From assembly GCA_017311315.1 (NCBI GenBank), contig CM029654.1, positions 9,173,448 to 9,237,447 on the forward strand: 64,000 bases of DNA, given 5' to 3'. This DNA is from Dendrocalamus latiflorus. Taxonomy: Eukaryota; Streptophyta; Magnoliopsida; Poales; Poaceae. The position numbers were made by a program, and so were the translations under genes. Every line of letters starts with the position of its first letter. Position 1 is the stretch's first letter. This document shows positions 22,851-34,547 of the stretch, one piece after another. A model generated the notes under the pieces. That model was not told the DNA's origin, did no database searches, and worked only from the letters and a program-made list of their open reading frames with translations.

Positions 22851-23957
22851 ACTTGAAGAAACTAGAAATTAAGCATTTTTCTCGATCTCCACAGCTATAA
22901 CTATTATGCAAGACTAGCTAAGAGTAACTTCAATGTTACAGCTTTATGGGTGTTAGTATTTACCTACGGCTGATGGCTTTTAGTTGGAAATGAATAATAG
23001 TGGCTGAAAGAAGTGAATTTGAAAAAGAGAACGCGAATGGTGAGAAAAGTGATAGAGAGATACATTGCGCATGATGGAAGCGAGAGAAGTGATATGTGTG
23101 ATGCACCCGTGACCCCTACTAGCGAGACGGTAGCAATAAGAGTGGAAAAGTATTTTTAAGAAGCCAAATGTTCATATTGGATTTTAATTTTTCTAAATAG
23201 AAGTCAGAAATATAATCCAATACCAATAGGACCTTACACAATAGAAAGAATTAAAAGATGAGAGAGAAAGACTTCTTGGAGAAAAATGGAGAAAGTTATT
23301 AGAGCTTGCATACATCTCGAAAAAAAACAGAGGCTGTCTAGATAAGAGTTTAAAGAAACATATGCCGTAAAAATGAGTTTTAGATGATTCTATTATTTTC
23401 AACTTATAGTTTCTCTCTAACAAATAAGCAGACAACTTCTCCATCATCTTTTCGAAGTGACTTATCGGCATTCGATTTGTTCACATAAACGTTACTCTAG
23501 GGATAAAAATTATTAGCTATAGCCATAAACCATCAGCTGCAGTAAAAAAAGAGTAGACCTACCATCTACCATTTGATACATAAAGAGGAGACACAAAGGG
23601 GTTGTTCAGGTGAGGAGGATTTCAGAATTTTCCCGTATTTATTTAGATTTTGAAAATTCTAGTGAGATTCTCGGAGATACTCTTACATCTCTTACCCTAC
23701 AAGGTTGGTTCCAATGGCTCACGTTTGCAATGTATAGTCCCATGTTATAAGGATTTAACACATGAGGCACAACTATTTGTAAAACATATTTACAAATATA
23801 AGTCTCATCAAAAAGAGTTCGAGCAAGTGAGGTTGAGCTACCAACAATACCGTATATTACCGAACTTATATTATCATATTTACCGTATATATGGAATATA
23901 CCAATCATACCGAATGAACAGACTGATTTTCATTTATCATTACAACTAACGTGTATT
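22851..23957. other. Intergenic, no gene recognised
   Basis: AT-rich. A weakly MITE-like patch lies around 22920-23160. The open frames at 23193-23471 (-) and 23639-23949 (both strands) show no domain and codon use typical of random AT-rich DNA. Confidence 0.35.
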
Positions 23958-24215
23958 ATGGCCCTGATCAATATGGCTTCAGCTTATTTTTGCACTATTC
24001 ATAAATTTCGTCTTTTTCTGAACTTTTGACTTTTTTTTGAGTTTTTTTACCGGTTCTTTTTTTCCTCGTATTTGTTTACATTATACGTGATGGGCTAATA
24101 TGTTTTTTCTATTTTTATTTTTTTAAATTTAATTATGGTAAATAAGTCTCTGTCAGTTACAGTGCTTTTTTCAGCTAGCTATAGTATTTTCAGCCAAAAA
24201 CCATGAGGCTTTCAG
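23958..24215. repeat. AT-rich dispersed repeat, copy 3 of 4
   Basis: Closely similar to the 61138 copy over TACTATTCATAAATTTCGTC (present here as CACTATTCATAAATTTCGTC), CTTTTTCTGAACTTTTG, ATGGGCTAA and the CAGCTAGCTA-AGT block. Confidence 0.7.
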
Positions 24216-24261
24216 CCGAACCGATCACCACCTATATGTGTGGGTTGCATGTTCTCTCTAA

Positions 24262-27200
24262 GGGCATGTACAACGCGTCTACTAACACCGTCTCCGTCGC
24301 GGCATATTTGTAGAAACACCCCTCGTTCCCCGCATTCAATGAGGAGAGAACCGCTGCTCGTCGCTTCGCGAGGCGACGCCGAGCGCTCGTGCTCCAAGAC
24401 CATGTCGCCGGCTCGACGCGCGCTGTACGGGGGCGACTTCGCGAGTCGACGCGCCCACGGATCTAGCTGCGCGTGCGCGGAGATGTATTTGGCGCGCCAA
24501 ATCTAGTGTCGTCTCCATATATCCCTTTCTTCTCCCCGACGCCCTTCCTCGCCCTAGAGATGGAGGACATCGGCGTCGCACTGGATTCGGGGCGGAAGAG
24601 GCAGGGCACGGCGGCGGCGGCGGTAGCTACGGGGCCGAAGAGCAAGGTCAAGGGAGGTCCAACAGCGGCGTCCTATCCTCTTCGGTCGCGGCAACGGCGT
24701 AGCGTCATCACCGGTCCCAGTTGGTCGCAGCAATGGCGCGGCGGCGGCGGCTTCCAGTGGATCTGGCCAAGGGTTCTTCACCAGCGCAGGCAGCAGTGGC
24801 AGCCCGATTTCTCCTCAATTTGGCCGTCCACCTGCTTGGGATACTGCATGGTAAGCCGCCCAATTTCTTCACATCTGAGTTGGGCAAATGAAGTTCGTTT
24901 TTGTGCCATTTGCTGAAGGGATAAAGAGACACATCCACCTGGTGGATTCATGATATATATATTTCATTGGGCATATGCAGAATACTATTGTTTTTGTTGT
25001 TTGGTAATCTGTTGAAAACCTGCAATACACAGAAATTTGTTGCCACATGTAGATCAAGTAATTTGCTGGGAAATGGACAAGATATTAGATTAGATCACAG
25101 ACCTTAAGATTATACTGAAATTAGATTAGATTAGATCACAGACCATATTTCGTTGGGATCTTTGGGCCACCAGCCTCCTGGTATGATATTGACAAAATAA
25201 AGGTAATTAGGTTAGAGATAACCTAACCAGATACTTCAATTGTGGGAAGGTCAGACCTCAATTGGGGGAAGGCCAACTGGAATAAAATGAAAAGCCAAGC
25301 AAGAATTTTTGCTAATTGTCAGGGATTCTTGCTGAATTTTTATGCTTAACAATTTGTGCACATTTTACTCTAGCAAGAATGCTGCCAAGATTATACTGGC
25401 ACATGTAGATCAAGTAATTTGCTGGCACATGTAGTCTCCCAGTACTCTGTATATGGACTATAGAGCAGAAAGCTCAAACCAGAAGCTTGTCTTTCAAACC
25501 CACAATTTGATTGTGATGTAGCTTTACGATATCTCCTCAAGGTATAAGTTAGAAATGGATGTGATATGAACTGAAGAGTAAAAATGTGGCAATGGTAATA
25601 CTTATTAAGTTACCAACTGATCTGTCAAAAGAAATTCCAAAATAGGATTTTCACAATGTCGTTGTTGACAATGCAACTAACTAGAACTGCCATGCTATGT
25701 ATCTCTGTGTTGTAACTACTTCTAGATATATACGTATGCTATGTATCAAATCATAGCTGTGTTGCAGATCTTCACAGATTTTTATTCCAAAGGTTCATTT
25801 TTTAGATGTTTTTTAGATTTAGTCCAAAGGTTCTTTTTTTTTGGGTGAGAATAGTTCCTGGAGCTGGGACAGGGGTGTGAACTGAATGTGCTGTGCTTAT
25901 GACATCTATTTCCAGTTTCAAAGGTGTGAACTGAATGTGAACTGAATGAACTGAATGTGCATCACTTATTTATCTGACTGCATGTGCTGTGCTTATGACA
26001 TCTATGCAACTGTGTTTCACACCTGTGAAGTTAATTATTCATCTACTTTTGCAGGGACAACAACCCATATCCCCCTGGTGGATTTTTGAGTTTTTTCAAC
26101 AACCAGTCACAAAATTTCCATTTAGTCGGTGGTTCTTCACCGCCACTCGTGACGACGCCCACTTCACAGCCAGACCAAGTTCCCATTGATGTGGACAGCG
26201 GGGATGAGGTCGGTAGGACTGAGAAGCGAATTCTATGGACACAAGAAGAAGATGTTAGGCTGGTGAGTCTCGGTACAATAACATGGTTCAATAAACTTGC
26301 ATCTCATTTTCGATATTATAACATTTTTCTATACAATTGCAGATGAGCTCTTGGTTGGAAAATTCAACGGACTCGATCACTGGAGCCGATAGGGGTGGTA
26401 ACCAATATTGGAGTGATGTTGTTGATTCATACAACAAGACTACCCGTCACATAGGAAAAGGAATGCAAAGCAATGCAAGGATAGATGGCATAAGTTTTAT
26501 GTTTCAAGTTTCAACAATCTTGATCAGTGATGTTGCTCACCAAATGCCTTGTCCTGTACATTGTGCAGAGTAGAAATCAGCAGAAGGGCCTAAACCCACT
26601 GAAAATTTGAACTTCAGTATTGAAGGAGAGCCTACAGCAGCTACAACGCATAACTTTCTTTTGTTGAAATGATGCTCTAATGGAGCCTACAGCAGTATTG
26701 AACAAGTACTAGAATTTGAACTTTTGTGATGGTATGGTCTATGGTAGTATGTCTGATTATGTAGTCAAAAAATTTTCGTTCTCGAGTCTGTAAATTCATA
26801 TACTATTCTCCCTAAGCAGCAGTGGACCTTGGCATGATTCATTCAAGCATTTTTGCTCAGTTGCTAGTTATGTACTTTTAGTCTTTTACTGGTTATATAC
26901 TTTCTATTTGAAGTTTCATGTGCTTCCCAGGTGGTTTTAAATTCCTTATTATGCTATTACATGTAAATCCTATAATATCACTATCATATTTCTATGTAGC
27001 CAGCCACCATACATTTCTTGGTCCTAAAAATTTGACCTATTCCATCTGCTTTTAAGTACTGCATTTGTGAACCATATTAATGTGAACAAGATTCCAGCTT
27101 GTATCAACTTTGCTTGTAACTTTGCTGTTGCAGGAGTTATATTACATTATATATAAATATACTATTTATATTGATGGTTCCAAAAAATATTGTAACCATG

Positions 27201-27415
27201 ATCATCTTATTTTTTGTTTGATCTGTTTTGTATCAATAAGCACCACAATGGTTTACATGAATAATATTCACACTTGATTTTAACTACATGCAAGCATTAA
27301 ACAAACAATAGACAGCCAAACAGACAGCCCACTGTACACGCTGTCTGTTTAGTCGTCTGTTTGTCATATGATATCACCATACAGACAGCCCCTTGTCTGT
27401 GGGATGTACATGCCC
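24262..27415 (+). mobile_element. Non-autonomous PIF/Harbinger element (TAA target site)
   Basis: The ends GGGCATGTACAAC and GATGTACATGCCC (GGGCATGTACATC read inward) are inverted and flanked by TAA at 24259-24261 and 27416-27418. The 3154 bp element carries only a remnant of the Myb/SANT-like ORF1 protein and no DDE transposase, so it would depend on another copy. It ends 351 bp before the PGDH start codon and so forms part of the upstream region of that gene. A second inner motif, ACAGACAGCC, appears in both orientations near the right end. Confidence 0.85.
24560..26579 (+). pseudogene. Harbinger ORF1-type Myb/SANT-like protein, remnant
   Basis: The first exon starts at the ATG at 24560 (MEDIGVALDSGRKRQG) and ends near a GTAAGC donor at 24851. 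The second follows TTTTGCAG at 26054 and reads NNPYPPGGFLSFF, then VPIDVDSGDE, then the trihelix/SANT-like RILWTQEEDVRL, with a GTGAGT donor near 26263. The third begins after GCAG at 26342 (SSWLENSTDSITGADRGGNQYWSDVVDSYNK). These match the DNA-binding ORF1 partner of plant PIF/Harbinger transposases. The first exon's open frame is not the one that joins to the second, and the last part loses the RWHKIN-type continuation, so it is broken. Confidence 0.7.
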
Positions 27416-27679
27416 TAATACATTGCCAATCTGCTACGCGAAAAACAGAAGCTTCGTGCGACTTCGTGTCCGTGCGGACACCTTGGATTGGGTGCTTCAA
27501 TCCACCTGCTCCCAACACCGTGCGGATGATCACATAAACAAGCGAACGCGCGGAAGGAGGGATCTGCGTTTATTTTTCCCCGCAAACTATGGCCGCCAGC
27601 CCAAACAATAATTCCCGGCCCCACACTCCAATTTTTTAAACAAGTCCCAAAATAACAGCCACCAACCTCTCGTCTCGCG

Positions 27680-27687
27680 TTTATAAA
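27680..27687 (+). promoter_or_regulatory. Candidate TATA box of the PGDH gene
   Basis: TTTATAAA lies 80 bp before the ATG at 27767, in otherwise GC-rich DNA. Transcription would start near 27715, giving a 5' UTR of about 50 bp. The placement is by motif only. Confidence 0.55.
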
Positions 27688-27766
27688 CCATCCCTTCTAG
27701 CTCTTCCTCCCTCACACAAAATCAACGCGAAAATCACCAGCGCGAGACACGAGCCCGGGATCAAAC

Positions 27767-30700
27767 ATGGCCGCCTCACGCGCGCTCCTCCCAAACCCGC
27801 ACGCGACCGCGAGCCCGACCACGACGAGGGCGCGGGCCCGCCTCGCCTCGATCCCTTTCGCGCGCGGCGGGGCCAACCCGCACGCGCGCCTGCGCATCCA
27901 ATCCGCGATCCTGTCGTCGCCGGCGGCGGCGCCGCCGGTGGTCTCGTCGGAGCCGGCCCGCCGGATCTCGCGGTCGGGGTCGGGCGGGGCGCTGATGCCC
28001 AAGCCGGCCGTGCTGGTGGCGGAGAAGCTGAGCGAGGCCGGGCTGGCCGTGCTGCGGCAGTTCGCCAATGTGGAGTGCGCGTACGGCATGTCCCCCGCCG
28101 AGCTCCTCGCGAAGGTGGCGCAGTTCGACGCGCTCATCGTGCGGAGCGGCACCAAGGTGACGAGGGAGGTGCTTGAGGCGGGGCGCGGGCGGCTGCGGGT
28201 GGTCGGGCGCGCTGGCGTCGGGATCGACAACGTCGACCTGCAGGCGGCGACCGAGGTATTTAGATAAACCTAAAAAAATTACAAGTAACTTTGGTATCGA
28301 CAACGTCAAAAGAAAGGATAGTCCAACACAATTATTTTGACTGACTAATATCTTTATGAATATATATAGATAAACCTAAAAAAATTACAAGTAACTTTGG
28401 TATCGAAAATATACTTACTCAAGACATTTTTAGATTTTGTAAATATATTTCAATTCGAGTGTACATGGTCAAAGTTGTCAAATGCCCTAGACAACATTTG
28501 TTTGTAACTGGGGGAGTAGTTTTGGTTTTGTATTTTAAGATGGTGCGATGGGCTGCTACTATGTCATTTTCAAGTTCTACAGTCCTGCTTCTATAATTCT
28601 TTTGGCTCTTACCTTATGACTTTTAAGTTGTTTATGAGAGAGAGTATAGAATAATAGAAACTCATGTGTGATTTTTTAACTGATATAAATAAAGTTACTA
28701 TAGAATGTACTATAATTAATTTATAGATCCTGTTTTAAAAATATCACATTTAAAAATTATTTATTATAAAAAAATCAAAAAATAGCATTGAGAAACGGAA
28801 AATAAGAGGTCTGTCTGCACTGCACAACTTACAGTGGGATCGATCCAATATTCCAATGTACTTCTCGTGCAGATTTGCAGTACAGTGAAAGCCTATCCTT
28901 TTTATAATTCTTCGAGTAATTTTCTTACTTACTTACACACTTGGCAATTCAAATTGCTCTTGTGCTGATCACATGGTGATTAAGCGTGCTTTTGATATCT
29001 TTTTTGAGTGGTCCCCTTTGGTTGGTGGAGTTCGTTCTTTTTTTGGTTCGGATCTGTAGATCCAGGAGTGATAGGTGATAGGAGTTGATAGAGTTTAATG
29101 AAGCTGGGCAGGCTCAATGCATCTGGTTTTATGGGCAGATTCAATGAATCTGGTTTTATCTTACGTGGAGCTCGAAAGATTTTTGCAGACCAGAAAACTG
29201 TACTTTTGCGCAGCTACTACGAGATGGGCCTGGTAGCTGAAGTTAGTGGAGGCAACTGAATCTTGCTTCCGGTGCCCGAAGTAAATTATTGCGTCCTATG
29301 AACCACCAACAGGCCGCTCGGGCCCGCATTTCGCTAGACTAGCACCACCAGGAAGTCGTCATCAGCCGTGCATCTACGTGTATTTATGCACAGAATCAGA
29401 ATACTCTCTTTTGCTTGCCTTTTGTACCATGGGAATTAGATTTATTATTCATTTAGATTAGATACACATAAGAGCAAGCTTACCTCAGGCCAGTCCCACC
29501 CGGCCCGGCATGGATCCCATTCAGCACAGGTCCGTTAGATATGATCCATTTAGCTTGTCAGCCAGAACAGGATGTGTCGCAGGCTGAGGCGGTAGCCACG
29601 CCCACGCATGGTCCAAATGGGTTTCCTGCTGTCCTAGGCTGGCATGAGCCCGTTTAGCCCGACGGCCAGCAGGTATGGCTAGCCCGTCGAACCCAGCTGG
29701 CCCATTTGGCCAGAAAATTTTGGAAAAAATATAATAGTTCAACAAAATGTAGAATTCGAAAAGGACACGATCAACTATAGAAATTATAGAAAAAGATAAA
29801 ATAAATTGTAGAAATTATAGAAAAAGGCTAGGCACGCTGTGCGCTATGTGCTGTGTCGTGCTGGCAGCCTTGGTTCGGCCTGCCCATCGTGCCATGCTGG
29901 CCCTGCCTGACGCACTTCGTGTTGTGGGCCATACCTACAGTAGCATGCTTTGGACCGGCCCGGTAGGCACAGGCCATTTGGACACCACTACCTCAGGCCA
30001 TCAGCTAATTAGTCAACTAACCCTACAAAATGGCTACTAGTATGTTTGAGCAATTGAGCTGTGAGCGTATGCTTGGTTTGGGATTAAATTTTGCTCTTAG
30101 CGCTTTAGTAGCCACAACAATGACTGGACCAACGCTTTCTGTATTTGTCCTAAGAACTACACTATGATAACTTTCAATAGAAGATAATATTTTTCCCTAT
30201 TAGCAAGCTAATTTAAAAAGATGTATTTAATTTACGTTTAAAGGACTCCCCCAGTTTCTGCAGGAAACAGAAAAAGAATACAAGTACAGACACATTACCC
30301 CCAGTAAATAAGTGTCACAGCCTACTGAAACTATTACAAAACAAAAACAGAAAAAAGGAACACAAAGTGTTCAGTAAGAGCTTACGGCCATCAAGTTGAT
30401 TGTGATATCGACGACCTGCTTGTTGGGGCAATTGATTGAGCACAGTCTATTGCCTTTTTCCATTCTGTTAAGTCTATTTCAGATAATGACAGCTTACCAA
30501 TGTGACCAAAAGCGATGCATCACAACTGTGGGTGAGGAGTATATGCCTTCTGCTGTTAGTTCAGATAGCACAATTATGTTGTTAATGTCTTTTCTAATTA
30601 TAAGCGTACGATCGAACATTAAACGAACCGGGATGAGGATGTATGGAAAATTTTTGAGTAATTGTATTGTCATAAGCTATGAATTTCTGGTCCGCTTTCA

Positions 30701-33015
30701 GTATAAGCATTGGTTTCTTATGGACGAGCTAACACTCGCATGACGTAATCTTGGATCTTTACGTGTCTCATGATATATGGTTAGAAATTCACCAAGATGA
30801 TGCTTATTGCTTATTGGGGGATCTATGCAGAACCATGTTGGTAATATGCCCCTAACAAAATTTTATGTATCAAAGGCACGATGCCTCAATTTAGTGGAGA
30901 ATACATCCTTGGTCAACTTCAGGGATCTTTTTGGAAAGGGACTACCTATTTGCCAAATTTGAAAATATTGCTACTTGTTGAAGCAAAATTGCTATCTGAT
31001 ATTTTGATAACCTGTTGCTTTCTGGTGCTTATGACACAAACATTCATGCTTTGTCAAGGTGAAACTTTGGTGGATGTAGTCTGGCTTAATTTTATTTGAA
31101 ATAGCAAGGGGGCTTAATTTTAGTTGCCTGCAAAAATTGGTATAGAAGTGATCTAACCAACCAGTGGGTATTTTTCGCCGTAGAGATTAACAACAAATTC
31201 ATCATTGGGCAGTGCATATAAAAGGTCTAGTTCTGTTCTTAAAATGCACTTGAGACTTGGGCAAATTATATTCCTAATTTCCTATCTGCCCTGTTTACGA
31301 AGGATATACTGTTTCTGGTTATGCTAATGAAATGATGCATTGCTGTTTTATATATGGTCTGTTAAGCTCTTGAAGCAACCGGTTCATTCTTGCTAATAAA
31401 TACATTGAGCAAATCTCTCCTTTGCCACAGGTAAATGGCAAAGAACCAAGTACGTGGGAGTTTCCCTGGTTGGAAAGACTCTTGCCGTCATGGGCTTCGG
31501 GAAGGTTGGTTCAGAGGTAGCGAGGCGAGCGAAAGGGCTCGGGATGCATGTGATCGCTCATGACCCCTATGCCCCCGCCGATAGGGCCCGTGCCATCGGA
31601 GCTGAACTGGTATCTTTCGAGGAGGCCCTAGCCAGAGCCGATTTCATCTCGCTCCACATGCCGCTCACCCCGACAACATCCAAGATCTTCAACGACGAGT
31701 CCTTCGCGAAGATGAAGACCGGTGTTCGGATCATCAATGTGGCCAGAGGTGGTGTGATCGATGAAGATGCTCTTGTTAGAGCCCTCGACTCCGGCAAAGT
31801 TGCTCAGGTAATAAGAAATTTCGTCTTCTCAGTGTTCTACTAACTCGTCAATGTGAAGATTTCTCTGAAAGGTAGAGCTTTTCTTTTCCAATCTGGATCA
31901 GGCAGCTCTTGATGTCTTCACGGAGGAGCCCCCACCAAAGGACAGCAAGCTGGTGCTTCATGAGAATGTCACTGTCACACCCCACCTTGGGGCAAGCACA
32001 GTAGAGGCCCAGGTCTGCATCTCACTTACAACCATGTCAATACTTGTCCTATATTGATGTAAACCACTTGCCGCTGTCTCCGATGTACTGACTTTACTGA
32101 ACTCGCCAAAATTGCAGGAAGGCGTCGCTATCGAGATAGCCGAAGCTGTCGTCGGTGCACTGAGAGGCGAACTCGCAGCGACAGCCGTGAATGCTCCAAT
32201 GGTGCCAGCTGAGGCACGAAGTTTCTTGATATGTCATGTTCATACTTCAATTATTCAAAAACTTGGATAACTCGTTCATACTTCAATTATGCAAGTACTT
32301 AGATATCTCGATCTTATGAATCTTTTTCTTCCCTATGCAGGTTCTTTCAGAGCTCGCTCCGTATGTTTCCCTGGCAGAGAAGCTGGGCAGGCTGGCAGTG
32401 CAGCTCGTCGCCGGCGAGAGCGGCATCAAGGGTGTCAAGGTGGTGTACACCTCAGCCCGGGACCCCGACGACCTCGACACGAGGCTCCTCCGCGCAATGG
32501 TCACCAAGGGCATCGTGGAGCCCGTGTCCAGCACGTTCGTCAACCTCGTGAACGCGGACTACACCGCGAAGCAGCGCGGCCTGCGCATCACTGAGGAGCG
32601 GGTCTCCCACGACAGCGCCACCGCGGAGGCGCCGCTGGAGTCCATCCAGGTCCGCCTCTCGCTCGTGCAGTCCAAGTTCGCCAGCGCGATCAGCGACGGC
32701 GGGGACATCGTCCTCGAAGGCAGGGTCAAGTACGGCATCCCGCACCTCACCGTCGTCGGGCCCTACGAGGTCGACGTTAGCCTGGAAGGCAACCTGATCC
32801 TTTGCCGGCAGATCGACCAGCCCGGGATGATCGGGAAGGTCGGGAACATCCTCGGGCAGAGGAACGTGAACATTAGCTTCATGAGCGTCGGCCGGACCTT
32901 CCGGGGCAAGCAGGCGATCATGGCCATCGGCGTCGACGAGGAGCCGGACAAGGAGACGCTCGAGAAGATCGGGAAGATCCTGGCGATAGAGGAGTTCGTG
33001 TTCCTCGAGCTATGA
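27767..33015 (+). CDS. PGDH: Plastid D-3-phosphoglycerate dehydrogenase, one internal exon not found
   Basis: The enzyme oxidises 3-phosphoglycerate to 3-phosphohydroxypyruvate with NAD, the first step of plastid serine synthesis. Exons: 27767-28255, 31431-31807, 31902-32012, 32118-32213, 32341-33015. Residues 1 to about 75 are Ala/Arg/Ser-rich, a chloroplast transit peptide; the mature part starts near KPAVLVAEKL. Visible motifs are VGRAGVGIDNVDL, the Rossmann VMGFGKVGSE, catalytic Arg (INVARGGVID), Glu (VFTEEPP) and His (VTPHLGAST), then the intervening domain and a C-terminal ACT domain (DQPGMIGKVGNIL to the end). Exon 1 ends in phase 0, but the exon at 31431 starts with two bases of a split codon. 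The roughly 41 residues expected between ATE and GKW are absent from 28256-31430. Normal splicing would hit a stop at 31518-31520; an acceptor at 31449-31450 would keep frame (575 aa, 48 residues short). The intron after 32213 uses a GC donor. Confidence 0.9.
28261..28530. repeat. MITE-like repeat with a 40 bp direct duplication at the start of PGDH intron 1
   Basis: A 40 bp sequence beginning TAGATAAACC is exactly repeated at 28261-28300 and 28367-28406. The spacer contains ATCGACAACGTC (28296-28307), which also occurs in exon 1 (28223-28234). The right side closes with AACTGGGGGAGTA, like the common grass Stowaway-type ends. Confidence 0.6.
28531..31430. other. PGDH large intron, mostly repeat DNA, no exon found
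   Basis: 28600-28790 is an AT-rich dispersed repeat also found at 22195-22440. 29490-29995 is rich in GGCCCGGC and CGTGC motifs and ends near GGCCATTTGGACACCACTA, resembling a degenerate hAT-type element. The rest is unique AT-rich sequence. I searched both strands by eye for the expected VVNAPTANTVAAAEHG coding block and saw nothing like it. Confidence 0.6.
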
Positions 33016-33310
33016 TGGATAGGAAGTCTTTCCTTAGGATAAGTAGTATCGCTTCATTTGGGTTTGATGACCGCAGGGAGTAACGTGATCCGTGGTCTGT
33101 CGGGGCTTCTACAATTTTTACGTCAAGAAGAAGGGAAGTACATATGAAGGGTGCCTTCGTTTGGCCCTTGTTTAAATAAGAGTGAACGATCTACGTGTAT
33201 GTATATTCCATGTGTAACTGTATTGTGCTTAATGCTTGTTTGTGGAGAACAGCATCAGTGTATCAGAAATTGTAATGTTTGATGCAATCAATGGTACTAG
33301 TATGATGGGG
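33016..33310 (+). other. PGDH 3' untranslated and flanking region
   Basis: T-rich unique sequence after the TGA at 33013-33015, with TGTGTAACTGTATTGTGCTT and TTGATGCAATCAATGG stretches typical of plant 3' ends. The exact poly(A) site is not clear. Confidence 0.45.
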
Positions 33311-34067
33311 AAAAAATGCTGGTATTTGTATCTGCTGTCAGGAAGGAGCTGCCTAAAATACTATTTCCTGCTGGTCGTGTGAGTCTTGCATTTCCTGCCC
33401 TGTACAGAACGTGGTCGAATGTTTTATTTTTTTTGAAAGGAAAATGTTTGGCTATTTTTTACTGCAAAGTTTCTTTACTTGCTACTGAAAATGAGTAAAT
33501 TCAACCTTCCTGCACCCCTACTAGAAGAAACGGCTATCCCTTCTCAATTCCCTTTTCCAGTAGCTAAACTTGCATCACATGACCAGACCAGCCTCACGAA
33601 CACACACAGTATAACGACCGAAAATACTAAATAATGTTTGTCCTTTGCAGAAATCCACCGATGGGTGCTAGCCCATCCAATTTAGAAACACGACCTAATT
33701 CTTGTCTAATCTTAAGGCCCTTTTCGGCAACCACCTCTGCTGGGCTGTGGGCTGTGCCGTCTGGGCTAGTGAAGATTAGCCGCGCGACATAGTACAGGTG
33801 GGCTCTGGAAGGCGCTGGGCGGCGATATACGAGCTGGACGCGGTCGGGAGGACGTTCGGCCGGTGCGCACACGCGGTGGCAGCCATGAGCCCGGGGTGCC
33901 GGGGGCGGCTCCCGGAGACCGGGACGGGACGGAGCACGCGTGCCGCGGACGCCACGCGGTGCGTCACTGCCGTGGGGGCTGGAGCCTACGGGCTTTACGC
34001 TAAAGAACACCGTGCCTCTTTTTTTTTTCTCTCTTACTATTTTGTGATGAGCCTCACGCTCTTGTTT
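33311..34067. other. Intergenic with a GC-rich island, no gene recognised
   Basis: 33740-33990 is GC-rich with open frames on both strands (33627-34010 on -, 33798-34124 on +). Neither has a recognisable domain, nearby splice sites or repeat partners in the window, so I leave it unassigned. Confidence 0.35.
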
Positions 34068-34415
34068 AGAGCAAGTTTAATAAGGCTGATTGTGCTAGCT
34101 ACAAGAGAATCCATGTCAGCATAGTCCTATGTGGAGGGGAGAGAAAAGGAGAGAGAGAGCCAAGCCAGCTCCTATGCAAGAGTCAGGCTATAGCACAGGA
34201 AAAGATGTGTTATCCATGCATGTACCAATAGAACTAACTGCTATACCCATGCATGTATTAAATTATCAATACCCATGTATGTATTAAATGATTGAGAGCT
34301 CTTGTGGAGACAACTTATAGCCAGCTTATTGTATGAGTTAGCTGCATCATTATCTTTTGATGACATGGAAATGTATTGGAGGTAGCAGCTATCTATACTA
34401 TTAAACTTGCTCTTA
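34068..34415. mobile_element. MITE with AGAGCAAG / CTTGCTCTTA ends
   Basis: It starts AGAGCAAGTTTAATAAGGC and ends ATTAAACTTGCTCTTA. The interior has GGGGAGAGAAAAGGAGAGAG, CTCCTATGCAAG and three copies of a CCATGCATGTA/CCATGTATGTATTAAAT phrase. Same broad family as 18345-19023. Confidence 0.8.
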
Positions 34416-34547
34416 GGCATTTACGTCTGAAGGTTTATGGAGACCTGTGCCCCCAACAACAATCTTTGAAATTACAACGCGGGTAAACGTGCATCTCGGA
34501 GAAAAAGAAAACGCGAGCACGCGGTGCAAAACACACCACACGCTGCA

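Noticed and set aside
28256..31430. Hidden PGDH exon in the large intron
   Set aside because: I looked on both strands for the expected coding block and its flanking splice sites and found none; the intron is repeat-rich AT DNA.
33627..34124. GC-rich open frames on both strands downstream of PGDH
   Set aside because: No recognisable family and no splice or promoter context; composition alone explains the open frames.
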